Source: Alphaproteobacteria bacterium CG_4_9_14_3_um_filter_47_13
GTDB taxonomy: Bacteria > Pseudomonadota > Alphaproteobacteria > Micavibrionales > Micavibrionaceae
DNA: 35,149 nt
Direction: 5' to 3'
NCBI GenBank assembly: GCA_002789675.1
Contig: PFTR01000117.1
Location: 3,613-38,761, forward strand
Shown here piece after piece: positions 1 through 9,286 of the stretch. Each line of letters starts with the position of its first letter. Within the stretch, counting starts at the first letter, position 1. The notes below the pieces were generated by a model, which was given only the letters and a program-made list of their open reading frames with translations, made no database searches and was not told the origin of the DNA. The position numbers and the translations under genes were made by a program.

Positions 1-656
1 AAAAAAGAGCTTTTTTCTTCACCCCAAGCAAAAACTTTTCTAAGATCGGGATGCCTGTCCACATTTTTTCCGTTTACATGAGTCAAGCGAATAGCTAGCG
101 GTTGAACTTTAACGTTCTCTCGTAATGCCTCGCCGGACGTATTATTAAACAGAACACTTAAAACACCACTTTTAAAGGGGAGAACCTTGTCGCCCCGTGT
201 TGTTGTTCCTTCAGGAAAGACAATAACATTGCGTCTTTTATTCAGGGTTTCGGCAACAGCTTTATGAACGAGAGGAATGCCTTCTTTCCCTTTTCCCCTT
301 TCAACAAAAATTGTTCCCATAGCCTGTGCCAGTTTTCCTATAACAGGCCATTTGCTGATTTCGCCTTTAGCGATAAAAGCGCCACCGGAAAGACTTTGCG
401 CTAATATGATATCCATTGAGGATACATGATTAGCGACAAATATTCTCGGATTTTCGGATTTATTGGAATTAAGATGTTCTGCCCCGTCAATTTCAACTTT
501 AATACCACTTGCTCTGGTGAGCAGCTTTCCGGCAAGTTTAGGGATCGTGTCATAATTTTTGGAACCCAAAGCAATGGCTGCCAATTGCACGAGCGCCAAA
601 GGCGCTGCGATTAAAGCTACTGCCGTTGACCGCATCAAAGCCCGCATGGATATCAT
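1..656 (-). CDS. plsC: 1-acyl-sn-glycerol-3-phosphate acyltransferase (PlsC-like), 3' end outside the window
   Basis: Manual minus-strand translation gives MISMRALMRSTAVALIAAPLALVQL...FVANHVSSMDII...FVERGKGKEG...VIVFPEGTTTRGDKVLPFKSGVL, with the acyltransferase motifs NHxxxxD and FPEGTxxR. An SD-like AAGGAG precedes the ATG at 656. It is absent from the ORF track because it runs off the window edge. Confidence 0.88.
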   Translation of the reverse strand, partial: MISMRALMRSTAVALIAAPLALVQLAAIALGSKNYDTIPKLAGKLLTRASGIKVEIDGAEHLNSNKSENPRIFVANHVSSMDIILAQSLSGGAFIAKGEISKWPVIGKLAQAMGTIFVERGKGKEGIPLVHKAVAETLNKRRNVIVFPEGTTTRGDKVLPFKSGVLSVLFNNTSGEALRENVKVQPLAIRLTHVNGKNVDRHPDLRKVFAWGEEKSSF

Positions 657-1000
657 TTTGCTCTCCTTAAGCTAGTCCCTGTTTTATGGGCATATTCTTG
701 CTATGCCTCTTTTTTTAGTTTTTTACTTTAAAACAAGCTTTTAAAATACAAGTCATCATATTCGGATACACTGTAAATTTCAAACCTGTCCAGTTTAATT
801 ATCCACAGATACTTTATTTCAAATTTTTATCGTGGATTGTTATTAATGAAAAAATATACTCCTTTTATACAAAGATTACAAACATATTTTATTTTTCTTA
901 TATAGTGTTTTCAGAACAATGCTGCGATGTTCTCTTGTTGCCTTGTGCGGCCTGTCATGTTTTGATGGCGATGGATAAAAATGACAAAATGAACTGAATT

Positions 1001-2353
1001 GTGGGGATTTATATTGTGACAAAGCCTGTCTGGCCAGATGATTTTGATTTGAAAGATGTTCCTGACATCGAGGGGCGTGTTACGACGTTTATTACGATGC
1101 AGATGGCTGTCCTTAAAACCTTTGATAAAAAACGGCAGGAATGGGTCAAGGATAATCTCCCTCCTTTTTACCGGATGACCTATTTTTTTCATGACCACGC
1201 TTACCGCGTTGCCGAAGATATTAGAAAAACAGCCCTGCATATGGGGCTGTCTTCTCTTGCCGCTGAAAATCTTTATCGTGCCATGCTTCCCCATGATATT
1301 GGAAAAAGTCTGCTGCCGCTCCATATCTGGGATACAATTGAAAAACCGGAGAATGCGATTAAAATGCTGCGGCGTTCCCATACCGAGCTTGGCGTAGGAA
1401 TTATTGCCGAAGTTCTGGGAAATATCAGTCATCCCTTTATTGATCTGATGGCGGATATTATGATGAACCATCATGAACAGATGGATGGTAACGGCTTTCT
1501 GCATAAAAAAGGGGCTGATATTTCAGCGCCAGCCCGCCTTGCCTGTATCGTTGAAAGTTTTGATGGCTATAGTATATCGCGTCATCATTTCGGGGATCGT
1601 GATATCTCTGTGGAAGGGGTTCTCAAGCGGATGCGTGAGGAAAAAGGCGCAGCCATTTATGATATGGATTTATTTGAAGCCTTTGCCGATATGAAGATTT
1701 CAGAGTATAAAGAGAATAGGAAAGAGGAACGAGGAACGATAAAGATGCAGGCTTTTAAAAAATTGATTGCCATTGCTGCCCCTCTGCCGATGGCCAATAT
1801 TGACACCGATATGATTATTCCCAAGCAGTTTTTGCGCAGCATTAAACGGACGGGCTTTGGCATCAATCTTTTTAACGATATGCGTTATGACGGGCAGGGC
1901 GAAGAAAATCCCGATTTTGTCCTTAATAAAAAGCCATACCGGGCGGCAGAGATTCTGATTGCCGGCGATAATTTCGGGTGCGGCAGTTCGCGTGAACATG
2001 CACCATGGGCGCTGCTTGATTTTGGAATACGCTGTATTCTTGCAACATCTTATGCCGATATCTTTTATAATAACTGTTTTAAAAACGGGATACTGCCTGT
2101 GCAATTGCTGCAGGAGGAGATTGATATTCTGATGGATCGGGCGCAGCAATTTCCATCCGAGCCGCTCTGTATTGATCTTGAAAAGCAGGAAGTCACTGCC
2201 GGAAATAATATCTTTGCTTTTGAGATTGAACCGTTTCGCAAACAGTGTCTGCTGGAGGGGCTTGACGATATTGGTCTGACGCTGGCAAAAGAGAAAATGA
2301 TTGCGGCTTATGAAGAGAAAAACCGACGTAATAAATCCTGGCTGTGGTCGTAG
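1001..2353 (+). CDS. leuD: HD-GYP-like domain fused in frame to the 3-isopropylmalate dehydratase small subunit (LeuD)
   Basis: Continuous 450-aa ORF. The N-terminal ~248 aa contain HDIGK and [10 protein letters not shown] (HD-GYP-like). From M at 1745 it reads [30 protein letters not shown]...[17 protein letters not shown], typical LeuD of about 202 aa. An internal ATG at 1745 with an upstream purine-rich GAGGAACGAGG could also start a standalone LeuD. Confidence 0.88.
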   Translation: MGIYIVTKPVWPDDFDLKDVPDIEGRVTTFITMQMAVLKTFDKKRQEWVKDNLPPFYRMTYFFHDHAYRVAEDIRKTALHMGLSSLAAENLYRAMLPHDIGKSLLPLHIWDTIEKPENAIKMLRRSHTELGVGIIAEVLGNISHPFIDLMADIMMNHHEQMDGNGFLHKKGADISAPARLACIVESFDGYSISRHHFGDRDISVEGVLKRMREEKGAAIYDMDLFEAFADMKISEYKENRKEERGTIKMQAFKKLIAIAAPLPMANIDTDMIIPKQFLRSIKRTGFGINLFNDMRYDGQGEENPDFVLNKKPYRAAEILIAGDNFGCGSSREHAPWALLDFGIRCILATSYADIFYNNCFKNGILPVQLLQEEIDILMDRAQQFPSEPLCIDLEKQEVTAGNNIFAFEIEPFRKQCLLEGLDDIGLTLAKEKMIAAYEEKNRRNKSWLWS

Positions 2354-2364
2354 AAGGAATAAAA

Positions 2365-3465
2365 ATGACTCATAAACTTGTTCTGCTTCCCGGAGACGGC
2401 ATTGGCCCCGAGGTAATGGCGGAGGTCAGAAAAATTATTGACTGGCTATCGCAAAATACGCAGACGGATTTTGACATTACCGAAGATGATATTGGCGGTG
2501 CGGCTTATGACCGTTATGGCGTTCCGCTTGATGAGGGAACGCTGGAAAAGTGCCGAGCGGCTGACGCTGTGATTATGGGGGCTGTCGGTGGCCCGAAGTG
2601 GGATCATGTCGATTACACTCTCCGTCCGGAAGCGGGGCTTTTAAAATTGCGCAAGGAGCTTGATCTGTTTGCCAATCTTCGTCCGGCGCTTGTGTTCGAT
2701 GCGCTGATTGATGCCAGCACACTTAAGCCAGACATTATCAGAGGTCTTGATATTATGATCGTCCGCGAACTTACGGGCGGGGTGTATTTTGGCGAACCAC
2801 GCGGGATTGAGGATCTTGGAAATGGAGAGCGTCGCGGGTTTAACACGCAGGTTTATACAACGAAAGAAATCCGCCGGATCGGGCGCGTGGCATTTGAACT
2901 GGCGCGTAAGCGCGGCAATAAAGTATGCTCTGCTGAAAAGGCCAATGTCATGGAGTCGGGAAAATTATGGCGCGAGGAAATTACGAAATTGCATGAGGAA
3001 GATTATCAGGATGTGATGCTGACCCATATGTATGCCGATAATTGCGCGATGCAGTTGCTGCGTAATCCACGACAGTTTGATGTGATTGTCACCGATAATC
3101 TGTTTGGTGACATTCTTTCTGATGAGGCCTCGATGCTGACCGGGAGTCTCGGGATGCTGCCTTCTGCTGCGCTGGGTGCGAAGAAAGGGCAGGGGCTTTA
3201 TGAGCCTGTCCATGGCTCTGCCCCCGATATTGCCGGACAGGGCAAGGCGAATCCGCTGGCAACAATTCTGAGTTTCTCTATGGCGCTGCGCTATTCCCTG
3301 GATGAGGCGGCGCTGGCAGATCATATTGAACAGGCGGTGCAGACTGTCCTCAATCAGGGTTTGCGTACAGCCGACATTATGGAGCAGGGTTGTATAGAGC
3401 TTTCTACGGATGCCATGGGTAACGCGCTTGTAAAAAAACTGGCGGAGGCTATATCAGTCGTATGA
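2365..3465 (+). CDS. leuB: 3-isopropylmalate dehydrogenase
   Basis: [24 protein letters not shown]...GAVGGPKWD...[15 protein letters not shown]...[28 protein letters not shown] at 2365 preceded by a GAAGGA SD. Confidence 0.97.
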   Translation: MTHKLVLLPGDGIGPEVMAEVRKIIDWLSQNTQTDFDITEDDIGGAAYDRYGVPLDEGTLEKCRAADAVIMGAVGGPKWDHVDYTLRPEAGLLKLRKELDLFANLRPALVFDALIDASTLKPDIIRGLDIMIVRELTGGVYFGEPRGIEDLGNGERRGFNTQVYTTKEIRRIGRVAFELARKRGNKVCSAEKANVMESGKLWREEITKLHEEDYQDVMLTHMYADNCAMQLLRNPRQFDVIVTDNLFGDILSDEASMLTGSLGMLPSAALGAKKGQGLYEPVHGSAPDIAGQGKANPLATILSFSMALRYSLDEAALADHIEQAVQTVLNQGLRTADIMEQGCIELSTDAMGNALVKKLAEAISVV

Positions 3466-3779
3466 TTCTATATTCCTTATTGACAGTCGAACTTTCCCCC
3501 GTGCTCTGGATGACGATTTCCGGTGTCACTATTTTTCTTCTTGGTCTGATCCTTTATCTGACTGTTAAAGCTTATCGCCAAAAGGCTGTAACGGGCATTG
3601 AGGGTATGATCAATGAAAAAGCTTTTGTCACTGAATGGAAAGAGAAAAAAGGCCGCGTCCGGTTGCAGGGTGAAATCTGGCATGCTTATTCTGACGAGTA
3701 TCTTGATCTGAAAAAAAATGATAAGGTTTTTATCAGTGCGGTTGAGGATCTTGCCGTGAAAATCAGAGCGACAAAATAA
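3462..3779 (+). CDS. Short NfeD-like membrane protein (one TM segment plus a C-terminal OB-like region)
   Basis: TM segment [24 protein letters not shown] followed by [35 protein letters not shown]...[15 protein letters not shown], an NfeD C-terminal pattern. Lies immediately upstream of an SPFH gene. Confidence 0.75.
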   Translation: MILYSLLTVELSPVLWMTISGVTIFLLGLILYLTVKAYRQKAVTGIEGMINEKAFVTEWKEKKGRVRLQGEIWHAYSDEYLDLKKNDKVFISAVEDLAVKIRATK

Positions 3780-3793
3780 AGGGGATTTTTTAA

Positions 3794-4549
3794 ATGGAAT
3801 TTTTAGCCGGATTTATTGTTTTTATTCTTATCCTTGTTGCCGTTTCGTTTCGTATTGTCAAAGAATATGAACGGGGCGTTGTTTATACATTTGGAAAATA
3901 TTCAAGTATTCGTGAGCCGGGAATCCAGCTCGTTCTGCCGATGATCCAGCAAATGCTGCTGGTTGATATGCGGATTCGTACTGAAGATGTTCCATCGCAG
4001 GACGTTATTTCGCGTGATAACGTCTCGGTCAAGGTCAATGCCGTTTTATATTATCGTGTGGTAGAACCTTCTTTCGCGATTAATCGGGTCGAAGATTTTA
4101 TCATGGCCACAAGCCAGCTTGCGCAAACAACATTGCGTTCTGTTCTTGGCAAGCATGAGCTTGATGATATGCTTACCAAGCGTGACCAGCTTAATAATGA
4201 TGTGCAGGATATTCTTGATACCCAGACAGATGGCTGGGGAATTAAAGTGACCAATGTTGAAATCAAACACGTTGATATCGACCCCACTATGGTACGTGCC
4301 ATTGCCAAACAGGCCGAAGCCGAGCGTGAACGCCGCGCCAAAATCATTAATGCCGAAGGGGAGTTTCAGGCTGCCAAGCAGCTTGACGAAGCTGCCAAAA
4401 TTCTGGCGCAGCGCCCCGAGACCATGCAGCTTCGTTATCTCGGCACACTCGGTGAATTCACAAATTCCAAAGGCAGTACGATTGTCTTGCCTTTACCGCT
4501 TGATCTATTTAAAAGTGCGATTGACGGGATGACAAAGAAATCCGGGTAG
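3794..4549 (+). CDS. SPFH/stomatin (slipin) family protein
   Basis: N-terminal TM, then RIVKEYERGVVYTFGKYSSIREPGIQLVLPMIQQMLLVDMRIRTEDVPSQDVISRDNVSVKVNAVLYYRVVEP; typical slipin. Confidence 0.93.
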   Translation: MEFLAGFIVFILILVAVSFRIVKEYERGVVYTFGKYSSIREPGIQLVLPMIQQMLLVDMRIRTEDVPSQDVISRDNVSVKVNAVLYYRVVEPSFAINRVEDFIMATSQLAQTTLRSVLGKHELDDMLTKRDQLNNDVQDILDTQTDGWGIKVTNVEIKHVDIDPTMVRAIAKQAEAERERRAKIINAEGEFQAAKQLDEAAKILAQRPETMQLRYLGTLGEFTNSKGSTIVLPLPLDLFKSAIDGMTKKSG

Positions 4550-4553
4550 GCTT

Positions 4554-4582
4554 CTTCCTGTTTTCGCAGGAAGGCTTTTTTG
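4554..4582 (+). terminator. Rho-independent terminator after the SPFH gene
   Basis: Hairpin CTTCCTG-TTTTCG-CAGGAAG followed by GCTTTTTTG, just after the stop at 4549. Confidence 0.8.
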
Positions 4583-4599
4583 TAGGTTGCGGAGTCGTT

Positions 4600-6006
4600 C
4601 TATGATAAATCCCGTACATCTACCAGCCGTCCAGTAATGGCGGCGGCGGCGGCCATGGCCGGGCTCATGAGATGTGTCCGGCCACCGCGTCCTTGTCGTC
4701 CCTCGAAATTACGGTTCGAGGTTGACGCGCAGCGCTCCCCCGGTTCCAGACGATCTGCATTCATGGCAAGACACATGGAGCATCCCGGTTCGCGCCAGTC
4801 AAATCCGGCGGCCATCAGGATGACATCAAGGCCTTCTTTCTCGGCCTGTTCCTTGACGAGACCGGAGCCGGGAACAACCATCGCATAAATTCCTTCTGCA
4901 ACGTGGCGGTCTTTGGCAATTTCAGCCACGGCACGAATATCCTCGATCCGGCCATTGGTACAGGAGCCGATAAAGACTTTATCAATTTTTATATCCTGCA
5001 AAGCCATATCCGGTGTGAGCCCCATATAATCAAGCGCCCGCTCCATGGCCTGACGTTTATTTTCATCAGGTTCCTGCGCAGGATTTGGAACCTGTCCTGT
5101 AATGGGTAAAACATCCTGCGGACTCGTTCCCCATGTGACAACCGGAATTAATCCGGAAGCATCAAAAATAATTTCTTTATCATAGGTCGCGGCGGCATCG
5201 CCGGGGAGGGTCTTCCAATATGAAACGGCGTTCTCCCAGTCTACGCCCTTAGGGGCTTTGGGACGATTTTTCAAATAGGCAAACGTTGTTTCGTCCGGCG
5301 CAATCAGACCCGCACGTGCCCCGCCTTCAATCGTCATGTTGCAGATGGTCATGCGTCCTTCCATAGACAGATTCTCTATGGCTTCACCCGCATATTCTAT
5401 GACATGGCCTGTGCCGCCTGCCGTGCCGATTTGCCTGATAATGGCCAGGATAAGATCTTTGGCTGTAACCCCGGAGGGCAAAGCGCCTTTGACAGTGATT
5501 CTCATATTTTTTGCGGGTTTCTGGATCAGGGTTTGTGTTGCCAGAACATGCTCGACTTCTGAAGTACCAATACCGAAGGCAAGTGCACCAAAAGCACCAT
5601 GTGTAGCAGTGTGGCTGTCACCGCAGACAATTGTAGTTCCGGGCAGGGTAAAGCCCTGTTCGGGGCCGATAATATGAACGATACCCTGTCTTTTGTCATT
5701 TATTTCAAATAGCTCGACACCGAATTCATGGCAGTTATCTGTCAGGGTCTGAACCTGTATCCGGCTGTCTTCTTCACGTATGCCTTCGCTGCGGTTGCTG
5801 GTGGGGACGTTATGATCGGCCACAGCCAGCGTACCGGCAATATTGCGAACCTTGCGGCCATTCAGGCGCAACCCGTCAAAGGCCTGCGGCGAGGTCACTT
5901 CATGGACAAGGTGACGGTCGATATAAATCAGGCAGGTGCCATCTTCCTGTTTATCAATAACATGATCGTCCCAGATTTTTTCAAATAATGTGCGTGGTTT
6001 GTTCAT
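4600..6006 (-). CDS. leuC: 3-isopropylmalate dehydratase large subunit
   Basis: [43 protein letters not shown]...[31 protein letters not shown]...[14 protein letters not shown]...GCSMCLAMN. Confidence 0.98.
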   Translation of the reverse strand: MNKPRTLFEKIWDDHVIDKQEDGTCLIYIDRHLVHEVTSPQAFDGLRLNGRKVRNIAGTLAVADHNVPTSNRSEGIREEDSRIQVQTLTDNCHEFGVELFEINDKRQGIVHIIGPEQGFTLPGTTIVCGDSHTATHGAFGALAFGIGTSEVEHVLATQTLIQKPAKNMRITVKGALPSGVTAKDLILAIIRQIGTAGGTGHVIEYAGEAIENLSMEGRMTICNMTIEGGARAGLIAPDETTFAYLKNRPKAPKGVDWENAVSYWKTLPGDAAATYDKEIIFDASGLIPVVTWGTSPQDVLPITGQVPNPAQEPDENKRQAMERALDYMGLTPDMALQDIKIDKVFIGSCTNGRIEDIRAVAEIAKDRHVAEGIYAMVVPGSGLVKEQAEKEGLDVILMAAGFDWREPGCSMCLAMNADRLEPGERCASTSNRNFEGRQGRGGRTHLMSPAMAAAAAITGRLVDVRDLS

Positions 6007-6166
6007 ATTACTAAAATAGGCCTGAACAGGGTATCAGGGCAAGTACGGAAAGAAAAAATATTAATATTCCGGATTCCTTGAGGGCGTTAATATAAAATTA
6101 TCCGGTTATTCTGCATAATGATCCTGTGCCTGTTTTTTTTGGTGTAACAAAAAGCGGTAGGAGATC

Positions 6167-6496
6167 ATGAAGATGAGTGCGCAATTATGTAATTCTCAGC
6201 ACGAAATGGAAGGGATTCAAGCCGCTTTTATGAGTAATCACCGGGGCGAGGTCTGCATTTCGTTTTCGGATCCTGTTTATGCGCGGGCTGATTCCATTTT
6301 GGTGGATGTAAAAAAGGGATTTATTTATGTGATTATCCATGAAAATTCTTTTTTTATCAGTGGTGTCTCGGAGATAATGACTCAGTCTTTCAGTAATAAT
6401 AAACGGGTTCTGCTGACTGCGGTCAGACCCGATGGAAGTTTGCTGGAGCTAACGGCACCAATCAGACTTGAAAGTGGAGCGCAGGGTAACAAATAA
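6167..6496 (+). CDS. Hypothetical protein
   Basis: 109-aa ORF with an upstream GGTAGGAG SD; MKMSAQLCNSQHEMEGIQAAFMSNHRGEVCISFSDPVYAR...; no family recognised. Confidence 0.6.
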   Translation: MKMSAQLCNSQHEMEGIQAAFMSNHRGEVCISFSDPVYARADSILVDVKKGFIYVIIHENSFFISGVSEIMTQSFSNNKRVLLTAVRPDGSLLELTAPIRLESGAQGNK

Positions 6497-6537
6497 AAAA
6501 ACAATGGGTTGAACAGACTTTCCTATGGGGGGAAACA

Positions 6538-6675
6538 ATGGTTAAACGAACATTTAATGATTTTTCAGAAGGCAATCCCGATAATATTACGGTAGAGCTT
6601 TCATCGGCTGGAGGGCCTGCAATCAACACTATAGCTGGTGCAGTGACAACTGTGGTTTCTCCGCCCACCAGATAA
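6538..6675 (+). CDS. Small hypothetical protein (45 aa)
   Basis: Manual reading: MVKRTFNDFSEGNPDNITVELSSAGGPAINTIAGAVTTVVSPPTR*. Strong SD-like GGGGGGAAACA before the ATG. Not in the supplied ORF track, probably because it is too short. Confidence 0.45.
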   Translation: MVKRTFNDFSEGNPDNITVELSSAGGPAINTIAGAVTTVVSPPTR

Positions 6676-6681
6676 AAGCAA

Positions 6682-6704
6682 ATCACCCGCATGAAGCGGG
6701 TGAT
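6682..6704 (-). terminator. Terminator hairpin downstream of rplS
   Basis: Perfect 9-bp stem ATCACCCGC-ATGAA-GCGGGTGAT. On the minus strand it is followed by TTGCTTTTA; rplS (minus) ends at 6729. Confidence 0.65.
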
Positions 6705-6728
6705 AAATGGCCAGACTCTCTGCCTATC

Positions 6729-7286
6729 TTATTCTTTGGAAGATGTTTCTTCTGTGGTTGCTTCAGGTGCTGCTTTCTTTGCTTTGACCTTTTTGCCTTT
6801 TTCTTTTTTAGGCGCAGCCTTTTTCTCTTCCCGGGCTTTTTCTTTTCTGGCTTTGGCTTCTTTTTTCGCGATTTTTCTCGCTTCTTTTTCCTCCGCCATC
6901 AGCGCACTGGCTTCTTGCAGACCATGTCCGGTTGTCCGTTCGGAAATACGGGCAGATTTGCCACGAAGATCGCGCAGATAATAAAGTTTGGCGCGTCTGA
7001 CCGAGCCGCGACGGACGAGATCAATACTGTCAATACGGGGGCTGAAAAGCGGAAAAACCCGCTCTACGCCTTCGCCATAGCTGATTTTACGCACGGTAAA
7101 GCTGGCATTGATATCACTGCCTGATCTGGCAATACAGACACCTTCATAAGCCTGGATACGCTCGCGGTCACCCTCACGAATTTTGACGTTGACACAGACG
7201 GTATCACCGACTGAAAACGCGGGTATTTTAGAATTCTGTTTTAATTCTTCGAGCTGCTTTGCTTCGAATTTCTGTAGAATATTCAT
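6729..7286 (-). CDS. rplS: 50S ribosomal protein L19 with a long Lys/Ala/Glu-rich C-terminal extension
   Basis: [114 protein letters not shown] is L19; the low-complexity tail runs to residue 185. Confidence 0.97.
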   Translation of the reverse strand: MNILQKFEAKQLEELKQNSKIPAFSVGDTVCVNVKIREGDRERIQAYEGVCIARSGSDINASFTVRKISYGEGVERVFPLFSPRIDSIDLVRRGSVRRAKLYYLRDLRGKSARISERTTGHGLQEASALMAEEKEARKIAKKEAKARKEKAREEKKAAPKKEKGKKVKAKKAAPEATTEETSSKE

Positions 7287-7417
7287 TTTTTCGTCCTTTT
7301 CCCTTTATTGTGGAACCCGATAATCAGGCCATTGCCCGGCGGTTCGCTTGTCTTTTTTCATGGGGTGTCTTTATAGACGCGCCTTTTTACAGTGTTAGAG
7401 CAAGGAATGCAAGGGTT

Positions 7418-8125
7418 TTATTCTTTTTTTACAAGTAAGTCGGGACGACGCAGGCGCGTGATCTCCTGGGTCTGTTTTCGCCGCCACTCTGCAATTTTTG
7501 CGTGATTGCCGGAGGTTAGTGTTTCCGGCACGCTATAGTTTTTTCCGCTTGCATCTGTCCAGACTGCCGGACGGGTATAATGGGGGTATTCCAGTAATCC
7601 ACCGGAAACAGAAGAAAAACTTTCCTCCTGCGCGGTGTTCACATTGCCCATGACCCCGGGCAGCAGGCGGATACAGGCATCCATGAGGATCAGCGCTGCC
7701 GGTTCGCCTCCGGACAGAACGTAATCACCAACAGAGATTTCCTCGAATGCGCAGGCATCAAGAATGCGCTGGTCAACACCTTCATAGCGCCCACATAACA
7801 GGGTCAGAGAGGGTTCATGACTTAACTCCTGCACCAGTTCCTGCGTTAGCGGTTTACCACGGGGGGAGAGGTAAATCAGGCGTCCGGGCGTTTTAAGAGA
7901 TAACAGCGCTTTTTCGATGATATCCGCACGCATCACCATTCCTGCCCCGCCGCCATAGGGGGTATCATCAACGGTTTTGTGAATGTCCTGTGCAAAATCA
8001 CGGATATTCACGGTATGGTAATCCCACAGCCCGTTTTCCCGCGCTTTTCCGGCAAGAGAATGACCGAGAAACCCGGGAAACATTTCCGGAAAGAGGGTAA
8101 GAAGAGTGACTTGAAATTTTTCCAT
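7418..8125 (-). CDS. trmD: tRNA (guanine-N1)-methyltransferase
   Basis: FQVTLLTLFPEMFPGFLGHSLAGKA...DDTPYGGGAGMVMRADII...LSPRGKPLTQ...LCGRYEGVDQR...SVGDYVLSGGEPAALI. Confidence 0.98.
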   Translation of the reverse strand: MEKFQVTLLTLFPEMFPGFLGHSLAGKARENGLWDYHTVNIRDFAQDIHKTVDDTPYGGGAGMVMRADIIEKALLSLKTPGRLIYLSPRGKPLTQELVQELSHEPSLTLLCGRYEGVDQRILDACAFEEISVGDYVLSGGEPAALILMDACIRLLPGVMGNVNTAQEESFSSVSGGLLEYPHYTRPAVWTDASGKNYSVPETLTSGNHAKIAEWRRKQTQEITRLRRPDLLVKKE

Positions 8126-8146
8126 ATAATATTGACTATAAGAGCT

Positions 8147-8656
8147 TTATTCCGGCGCAACAATCTGTACCGTTCCTTCTGTAATATCTACGGAAGGAAC
8201 GTTTTTTTTGGTGAAGGGCAGGTAGTAGGGAGTGCCTGCAGGAGGGCGGATTTCAAGCAGGGTTCCGGCACCGAAATTATCAACGGCAATGATGGTTCCT
8301 GCATCCGCGCCGTCCTTTGTAAGGGCTTTGAGACCAATGAGATCTTCGACATAAAATTCATCTTCCTCCTCAAGGGCGGGCAGCGCGGCACGGTCAAGCC
8401 AGAGTTTTGTACCGCGCAGTTTTTCAGCCTCTGTACGGTCGGAAATGCCTTCTATCCCGGCAAGCCAGTATTTTCCCATTGAATTCTTCATACGCAGATC
8501 AAGTGTGTCATGACCCGTTTCTGATGTCCAGAGTAACCCGTTTAACATTTGCGGATCATCGCCATAGCAATGAATTTTGACAAGTCCCTTGACACCATGT
8601 GCGGTGGCAATGACACCAAGACAAATACGCTTTTCTATCGTTTCTGTTGTCTGCAT
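8147..8656 (-). CDS. rimM: Ribosome maturation factor RimM
   Basis: RICLGVIATAHGVKGLVKIHCYGDDP...FYVEDLIGLKALTKDGADAGTIIAVDNFGAGTLLEIRPP...YYLPFTKKNVPSVDI. Confidence 0.95.
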   Translation of the reverse strand: MQTTETIEKRICLGVIATAHGVKGLVKIHCYGDDPQMLNGLLWTSETGHDTLDLRMKNSMGKYWLAGIEGISDRTEAEKLRGTKLWLDRAALPALEEEDEFYVEDLIGLKALTKDGADAGTIIAVDNFGAGTLLEIRPPAGTPYYLPFTKKNVPSVDITEGTVQIVAPE

Positions 8657-8693
8657 GTTACCGGACTGTTCAGGGGTTGTGCTTCATCAGAAG

Positions 8694-8727
8694 AATCTCT
8701 CTCCCTTTTAATAAAGGAAGAGAGATT
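8694..8727 (-). terminator. Hairpin between rpsP and rimM (terminator or attenuator)
   Basis: Inverted repeat AATCTCTCTCCCTTTTAATAAAGGAAGAGAGATT in the rpsP-rimM intergenic gap; minus-strand continuation is TCTTCTGATG, so only a weak U-tract. Confidence 0.45.
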
Positions 8728-8733
8728 AATGTT

Positions 8734-9180
8734 TTATTCCGCAGATGTTTCTGCGGGCGCTTCTTCTGCTTTGGCTTCTTCAGCAGCGGGAGCTTCTTCT
8801 TTTGGTGCTGCGGCGGCAGCTTTGGCTGCTTCTTCTGCAGCCAGTTTTTTGCCTTCTTTTTCTTTGATACGCTCTACAGCTTTATGGCCGGGAGCAGACT
8901 TCTTCGGTGTTTCATTGATTTTTGGCATGTCGGCAAGACCGGCTTTTGCCAGAAACAAATGAACACGTGTCGAGGGTTCAGCCCCTTGCTCGAGCCAGTA
9001 TTTCACGCGCTCGGCATTAAGTACAACGCGGTTTTCATCATCATTGGCAAGAAGCGGGTTATAAGTGCCCAGTCTTTCGACATAGCGCCCATCACGTGCC
9101 ATACGCTTGTCCGCAACCACGATCCGGTAGAAAGGGCGGCCTTTGCGTCCGCTTCTTGATAGTCTCATTGATAGTGCCAT
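8734..9180 (-). CDS. rpsP: 30S ribosomal protein S16 with an Ala/Glu-rich C-terminal extension
   Basis: MALSMRLSRSGRKGRPFYRIVVADKRMARDGRYVERLGTYNPLLANDDENRVVLNAERVKYWLEQGAEPSTRVHLFLAKAG; tail ...EEAAKAAAAAPKEEAPAAEEAKAEEAPAETSAE. Confidence 0.97.
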   Translation of the reverse strand: MALSMRLSRSGRKGRPFYRIVVADKRMARDGRYVERLGTYNPLLANDDENRVVLNAERVKYWLEQGAEPSTRVHLFLAKAGLADMPKINETPKKSAPGHKAVERIKEKEGKKLAAEEAAKAAAAAPKEEAPAAEEAKAEEAPAETSAE

Positions 9181-9286
9181 TTTTCGTTCTCCTTTTATAT
9201 GTTTTGTTTGTCAGTTTGTCTTATTGGATCAATGGATAACCGGATGTTTAGAATATTGTCTGTCATCCAGTCATCAAGTCATCCAA

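Noticed and set aside
911-1504. 197-aa minus-strand ORF over the HD-GYP/LeuD ORF
   Set aside because: Shadow ORF; the plus strand has clear domain motifs.
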